Origin: Phoronis ovalis
Lineage: Eukaryota; Phoronida; Phoronidae
Direction: 5' to 3'
Assembly (NCBI GenBank): GCA_028565635.1
Contig: JAOXYB010103604.1
Location: 1-38,475, forward strand
Length of the DNA: 38,475 bases
Shown: in pieces, positions 33,401 through 38,475 of the stretch
Position numbering within the stretch: position 1 is the first letter of the stretch
Layout of the letters: every line of letters begins with the position of its first letter
Position numbers and translations under genes: made by a program
Notes under the pieces: generated by a model
Databases searched by the model: none
What the model saw: only the letters and a program-made list of their open reading frames with translations
What the model was told of the DNA's origin: nothing

Positions 33401-36400
33401 TTTATTGCTGCTTAGTGGGCAGATATTTGTGTATATGTAATAGCAAGGAATTCTTTGCATGATAAGACTTATTTACTTTGAATCATTTGCACAGGCATTA
33501 TGAATTTTACAGGCCAGAAGAGTTCTCTAGTCCAAGACAAGTTCAACCACCAAGAAGACCAGGTATGACTGTGTGGTCACCTTAAGAAGGTTTGATTACT
33601 TTGAAGTAGCTTAGTTATATCGCATAAGCAGATATCTATTAATGTTTCAACCCACTAGTTTGTTTAATTAAAATAACATTATTCAGTGACTAGTAGCACA
33701 AAAGAATCATCTACTAAGTGAAGCATTTGCTTATCCTTTGCGACTAAAAAAGTAGTGTATTTAAGGTATACCAAGCTCTGGAAGCAAATGTTGCATATCA
33801 AAAGCTGGCTTGTGGAGTATACTGATAGATACTGGCTCCAATAATCCTACATATTATGTAAATTGACTGATTTGACATACTGTTAATGCATCAAATGTAA
33901 TTTCTTCTCTTTTGCCTGTCGTTCATAGCTCGTTTCCACTGCTTGAGATATTTTCAATGTGAAAAATCTCACTTGATCTGGTTGCTTTTTTCTGTAACTG
34001 TTCCTGCACATGTTTTATTTCCTGGTATTCTTTATCTTTGTAGTTTGAGAAAAATGCACCATAGTGCATGTTTATAAACTAACTGATAATATGCATTATT
34101 TAACATTTGAAATCTTGGATGAGTGCTGTGAGCAAATCATGCACTGTTAAATTTTTTTTACTACAGTTTTGATTAGTTCAGTGGTTCCAACCAATTATCT
34201 CTGCTTGAATGACTTTTATAGCACACAATTTATATGATTTGTTTATGAATTATTGAGTGTGGCATTATTATAGAAAAGTTTCATTATATTTTTTTGTTTA
34301 AGACAAGATTCAATCAAATTCTGCACAATAATGTGCCTTATATGGTCACAATCTTGTGAATACTCACTACTTAGTCTCAAAGGCAGAGGAATGAAGTAGC
34401 CATGTGCAAACACTACAATGTTTTGAACCATTGCCATAAAAGACTAATTTGAATAGGTTATTGAATATATTAAGATATGAAATTTTGATTTTAAATATAC
34501 ATGACCACACACCTTAGCTACTGAGATCATTGCTTGGACCATTGTAGTTACTCTTAATTGTATTGATCAGTTGTTGTAAACTAAAATGGAGTGTTTTGTT
34601 TCAATTCTATATACTGTATAATGACTTTGACTGTTTCCTGCTATTTCACTTTTTCTGCGACAAAGTTACCAGGAAAATATTAAATACTTTAATGTCATTA
34701 TAAGAATATAAAAAACAGAAACTTGCTTGTATATTTATATTTTCTCGTATCAAAATGCATGTTAGTGTTGCTTTATTCCCCTAATTTTCCTAAGTCTTTT
34801 CAATAGCCTAAGAAGTTTAGAATGTCAGTACACCTCGATTTTTGACAAAATTTAATACTACCAGCATTAAAAGTTCTTTAGCATGAGAAGATTCAAACTT
34901 AGTTTTAATCAGTTATCTGGTTGCATGAGATCTTCATACATAATATTCTACCTACCAGCAGAGAGACTGAACATAATCCATTGGCATTGCAAGCTGGGTT
35001 AGATACTTTTCCATTCATTATGTATTATAATGTGCATTGCATTTGGTTAGTACATATATAGCATGGTGTGGTTGAGATGTTAACAGTAGGTGTAGATACA
35101 AATATGGTGTACTGGCTTTTCTAAATTTTGTTAAGCTGGTCGAATTGGTAGTGGTCGATTTGATCATGGACAAACCGACACAAGGCGTAGAGGAAATGCA
35201 CTTCACACTAGAGGTATGACACAAAACACAACTTGGTTCCCTCAGACACACATAAGTGCATGTCGCAGGACACTTTGTTCCATTTGTGTGAAGGATTCTC
35301 ACAGTAATAAAATTGCATCCTGGATCTGTAATCTATTGTTGGTAACAATGATATGACTGATACATTGTGCGGCCACCATTACTATTTTATAGCTTTGTTA
35401 CACGCACTTCTGTTTGTTTCAACAAGTTGATATCTGCTTTTACTTGTCTTTTCATTATTTCCATGCTTTCTTTACACTAGTGCAGTACACTATTACACAA
35501 AACTCCTGTCAGTGCTTTAGACAGTACTTCAATTACTATGTATATTATGTGTTGTGTTAATAAATTTCAGTTTTAAATTCATTTATGCTTGTCTTTAAAT
35601 CCAGTTTAAATACAGTTCCTAATGAAAATAGCACTATTTTCTTGTTATAGGTAGAGGTGGTGGTACAAGAGGTCACGGTGGTCAAAGACCTCAAAACTTT
35701 CAATCACGGAATCGCTTCTCATCTTCAGGAAGCGATGATGGTCGAACAGTTGAACGACAGAACGACACCCTACTTGTCAAAATTGACAATGAATTTTCAT
35801 CACCTACAGAAGAGAGACCTCCAAAGAGAACTCCAAAACGAACAATTGACAGGCAAAGTAAATCTAAACAAGAAAGAACTGAAAAACTAAAGGGAAAAGT
35901 ACAAACTCCATTATTGGATGTGCCCCAAGATCCTTCTCGCAGTAAGGAACAAAATGTTCAGGAAACTGACACGAATCCAATACCACACCAGGAGACCACT
36001 GTAGAGTCTCTTGGTGGTGGCAATAAGATTAATGAAAATGTTAATGGTGATAAAGTTCAAAATGAGAAGGATCACCATGGTGATGAAAATAACAAGGTCA
36101 AAGGTAAGGATGATGAAGAGTGCCATGAAGATGATGATGAATGGGAGGATGTGCCTGAAGATCGTGAGTTTTACGACGTAGAAGATGTTAGTTGTACTAA
36201 TATCACACAAGAAGCTCCTGTTGAAAAAGTGGAAACAGAGCACGAGGAAGAAAATCAAGAGAGTGAAAATAGTAATAAAATGCATTTAGACACTGATATT
36301 ATTTGTCCTACGTCTCCAGAGATTACCACTCCTGTTGGTCACATTAAAGTGATAGACTGGGCAGCAGAAATGGATGATATGTCTGAAGGTAGTCGTAGCA

Positions 36401-37040
36401 GTGGTAATTCTCCAAGGGATGAAAATGTAGACAATAACGATCAAAGTGGTACATATAAGATACCGAAATCAGACCTTGAACAACATCTTCATAAAAGTAA
36501 ACCTGAGGAAGAAAATAGTACATCCTCGGAAACTCAAGTAGGAGATACAACTTTTGATCAACCAGCAAATATAGAACCAGAAAGTATTCAATCAATAGTT
36601 GACACTCCTGAAAATAACCTGACAGTGGATGATGCACTGACATCGGGTGACCCTGATCAGGAAGCTGATAGTGCTGAACAAGTTGCAAATTCTGGTAAGT
36701 ATGAAACATGTACCATTTTGGAGAGCTTACATGACTGTCAGAAGTTTCAAATAATAATTTTGAGGTGAGGTGACTGTTTTAAAATCAGAATTTACACATG
36801 AAGATGATATTTTTCTTCACCACAATTGTTTTTTGGTTTTATGCTTCGCAAAACTGATGAAAAGCACCCTTTGCATGTACTTCTAGAAATCCCTAGAATA
36901 TTATAGAAAACACTACGACATGATTTTGTTAAATGATTGTGTTAAATGACCAAACTTCTGTTACAGATTCAAGTGAAGTTCAGCAGGATGATACGCAATC
37001 GGAAAATGTCTCAAGAGAAAGTCAAGATGCTGAATCATAA
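30326..37040 (+). CDS. CCDC9: CCDC9-like coiled-coil protein, 10 coding exons
   Basis: Exons: 30326-30466, 30770-30856, 31427-31775, 32174-32331, 32556-32717, 33033-33220, 33495-33562, 35136-35213, 35651-36694, 36967-37040. All junctions are GT-AG and phases close, giving 782 residues and TAA. Order: N-terminal coiled coil (~15-75, KEEKEALLTKKMEEIRKKNE); three ~37-residue repeats (98-192); an RG run (203-210); an FLADPRR block (~255); the family signature MTGRER followed by RIDQERLQRH (~317-345); a fourth repeat motif (387-393); RGGGTRGHGG; an acidic tail with DDDEWEDVPED (571-581) and VIDWAAEM (644-651). The same order is known from vertebrate CCDC9/CCDC9B. Vertebrate CCDC9 is linked to RNA and the exon junction complex; the RG stretches fit RNA binding. 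Which paralogue it is cannot be decided here. Confidence 0.9.
30770..30856 (+). CDS. CCDC9: CCDC9 exon, end of coiled coil
   Basis: 29 codons, EIEADKEVAQQLDKKEAD to SPRKEFK, charged helix. Confidence 0.88.
31427..31775 (+). CDS. CCDC9: CCDC9 exon with three internal repeats
   Basis: Encodes residues 77-192 and the first base of codon 193. Three units centre on KIDSGRF (100-106), RIGSGRF (136-142) and RIGSGRF (173-179). Each is followed by (H/Q)(H/Q)D(N/D)QRDF and SR or TR, and the first two units then by VDRGRR. The donor GTTATAATT is weak, but phase 1 matches the next exon; read-through would stop at 31865. Confidence 0.88.
32174..32331 (+). CDS. CCDC9: CCDC9 exon with RG run
   Basis: Encodes GNRNIQSGKPRGRGRGRGQQ, then a basic helix (SKATLKAEDYEAKRKANAAK). 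Donor GTAAGA. Confidence 0.9.
32556..32717 (+). CDS. CCDC9: CCDC9 exon, FLADPRR block
   Basis: 54 codons from GPPPDPGYSFLADPRREGP through SRRHQRNFGGTDF to QWDRERG. The DPRR and SRRH.RN.GG motifs are family-conserved. Confidence 0.92.
33033..33220 (+). CDS. CCDC9: CCDC9 exon, MTGRER signature
   Basis: Contains SLTMTGRERLQDKEWREE, RIDQERLQRHKD and GNWKRDWDAAK, the best-conserved block of the family. Donor GTAAGT, phase 2. Confidence 0.95.
33495..33562 (+). CDS. CCDC9: CCDC9 exon, Pro/Arg-rich
   Basis: 23 codons, HYEFYRPEEFSSPRQVQ then PPRRP; phases 2 and 1 fit both neighbours. Confidence 0.87.
33563..35135. other. CCDC9 intron, 1.6 kb
   Basis: AT-rich, with no gene, structured RNA or clear repeat recognised. 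Confidence 0.5.
35136..35213 (+). CDS. CCDC9: CCDC9 exon with fourth SGRF motif
   Basis: Acceptor TTTTGTTAAG. Encodes AGRIGSGRFDHGQTDTRRRG, repeating the RIGSGRF motif of the 31427 exon. Enters and leaves in phase 1. Confidence 0.85.
35651..36694 (+). CDS. CCDC9: CCDC9 large exon, acidic tail
   Basis: 1044 bp. GRGGGTRGHGGQRPQNFQ is followed by a basic-rich disordered stretch, then an acidic region with DDDEWEDVPEDREF and later VIDWAAEMDD, both shared with CCDC9 relatives. Donor GTAAGT. Confidence 0.93.
36967..37040 (+). CDS. CCDC9: CCDC9 last exon
   Basis: Acceptor TTCTGTTACAG. Encodes DSSEVQQDDTQSENVSRE to the C-terminus DAES and TAA (37038-37040). Confidence 0.9.
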
Positions 37041-38475
37041 AATAATGTTTCACAATAAGTATCTATACTAACTGAAACTATACTTTCATTCACAACAAAT
37101 GAAGAATTCCTCTCTTGAACTGTTTAGATTGAATTTGAATCAAAACATACTACAGTTACCAATTGTTTTGAACCTAAAAAAACCCCAGAAAACTCAATAT
37201 TATGCTCATACTGTCTTACTCATGCTTGAACTTTAAATTGTGGTTATATCTTAAGGTGGCTAGTACCATTACAGACAAATTATCCACATTTTATACTTTA
37301 AATTGAATGGTCAGAGGTGTTCGAAATATACCTTTTGAAGTTTGTCATTTTCAAAAAAGTGAGTTTTATCCTAAATGGGTAACTAATTACCGATTACATA
37401 ATCATATTTCAGAAAAAGTACATTTTCTTAGACCTCCACTATACCTGACCCAAAAAATATATGCTCTTACTATATGTTATGTTTTCAGTTAACTGTTTGA
37501 CATTAAAGTATATTATTAAAATTTATTATGTAATATTACATAATAGAACACTGAATTACTATGCAGTACCCAAAGAAAATATGCTAGTTCATTTAGCATA
37601 ATAGATAGATATACAGATGCAGTGTTAGTTTTTTTCTAATTTCAATTTTCTGAAATGTATGTTAATATGTCAGAGTAACAGGGTACTATTATTACATTTC
37701 AGTGAAATGTATAGTAAAATACTGGTCTATTTGCTTTCACAGTAGCATGTATAAACTATTTAGCTTATCTTTATAAACATGCAGTAGGAAAGTGATTCTA
37801 AAAATTGATATCGAGTGAAAAATGGAATGTAATTATATTAGTTATAATGATTGTAATTTTAAAAATAAGTAATGGATTTTAAATATGTACATAAAATAAA
37901 AAAATGTGCCTGAATATAATTTTGAGTCTGAAAAATATGTATTATTTTATATTATCTTTTACAATTGTATAGATTGTATTCAATATATTTTTGAATTATG
38001 CAATGCTTCTAGTGAACTAGATTGATTTTGGAAGATTTAAAATATTCTGACAACAGCCAGTTGTGCAACACATGATTTAAGCTTTTTATGGTGTTTGCTC
38101 CCACCTCTAAATATTTTCCAAGATTACGTTCATTGTCATATGTGACCTTGGGAGTGTTCATAGCTTTTTTCCCAAGTGCTGTTAATCATGACATATTAAA
38201 TTATCAGATTTAATTGGTGGAACATATTTTTAATGAAATTTGTATTTTATGTTTGATGTTTTTGTAGCTGAATATGCTTAGGATTGTTCGTGTTGTACAA
38301 CTATGCAGGTACAATTATACTTCTATTTATACTTTATTCAGACAGTTAGTGGTTTTTTTTAAATAATGCTAAAACTACTGCTACGATTTTTCAAGATCAT
38401 ACGGTAATTCTTCTCAATTCGTACAACTCCATTATTCGTACACACCCCCTTTTTCAGATTTTATAATTTCTGAAA
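37041..38475 (+). other. 3' untranslated region and downstream non-coding sequence
   Basis: No frame is supported. A candidate poly(A) signal AATAAA lies at 37895-37900 in an A-rich context, which would give a ~0.87-kb 3' untranslated region. Nothing is recognised after it. Confidence 0.5.
37895..37900 (+). other. candidate poly(A) signal of the CCDC9-like gene
   Basis: AATAAA followed by AAAATGTG; the clearest plus-strand signal downstream of the stop. Confidence 0.4.

Noticed and set aside
35911-36709. Two minus-strand frames of 121-124 codons
   Set aside because: Antisense shadows of the large acidic CCDC9 exon.

Overview
This is a stretch of animal nuclear DNA. It is AT-rich, its genes are split by many GT-AG introns of 0.2 to 5 kb, and it is littered with decayed mobile elements (a Ty3/Gypsy-type LTR element, foldback/TIR elements and a tRNA-derived SINE). 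The gene set and element types fit an invertebrate, most likely a lophotrochozoan such as a bivalve mollusc. The species cannot be fixed from the window. I see no bacterial operon, rRNA, functional tRNA or CRISPR array.

Layout. (1) 1-3790 is repeat-rich. It holds a short unrecognised two-exon coding fragment (639-1205, minus) and an internally deleted LTR retrotransposon (1846-3495, minus) sitting inside a TIR element (1809-3784). (2) 3790-5350 is non-coding, with one microsatellite. (3) 5413-16695 (minus) is a complete 13-exon core gene for an S9 serine peptidase (prolyl oligopeptidase superfamily, acylaminoacyl-peptidase-like) of 674 residues with Ser/Asp/His triad motifs. Three further 5' exons, at 20073-20087 (15 bp), 20866-21049 and ending at 26413, join it in frame. 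They add a cytosolic tail and one membrane span, predicting a 743-residue type II membrane peptidase. (4) The long introns of this gene (12.4-15.7, 16.7-20.1 and 21.1-26.4 kb) hold most of the repeats: a 0.67-kb foldback element, tandem duplications, a 123-bp near-perfect hairpin, a degenerate minisatellite, two more copies of the TIR family and a SINE. (5) 26.4-29.0 kb is the intergenic space between two divergently transcribed genes. (6) 29.06-37.04 kb (plus) is a CCDC9-like gene. Ten coding exons encode 782 residues, and one more upstream exon stays in frame.

The two genes have no visible functional link. The S9 enzyme is expected to trim peptides, probably outside the cell or in a secretory lumen if the anchored form is made. 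The CCDC9-like protein is expected to be an RNA-related nuclear factor. All splice junctions were read by eye; phases were checked and close correctly across both genes.
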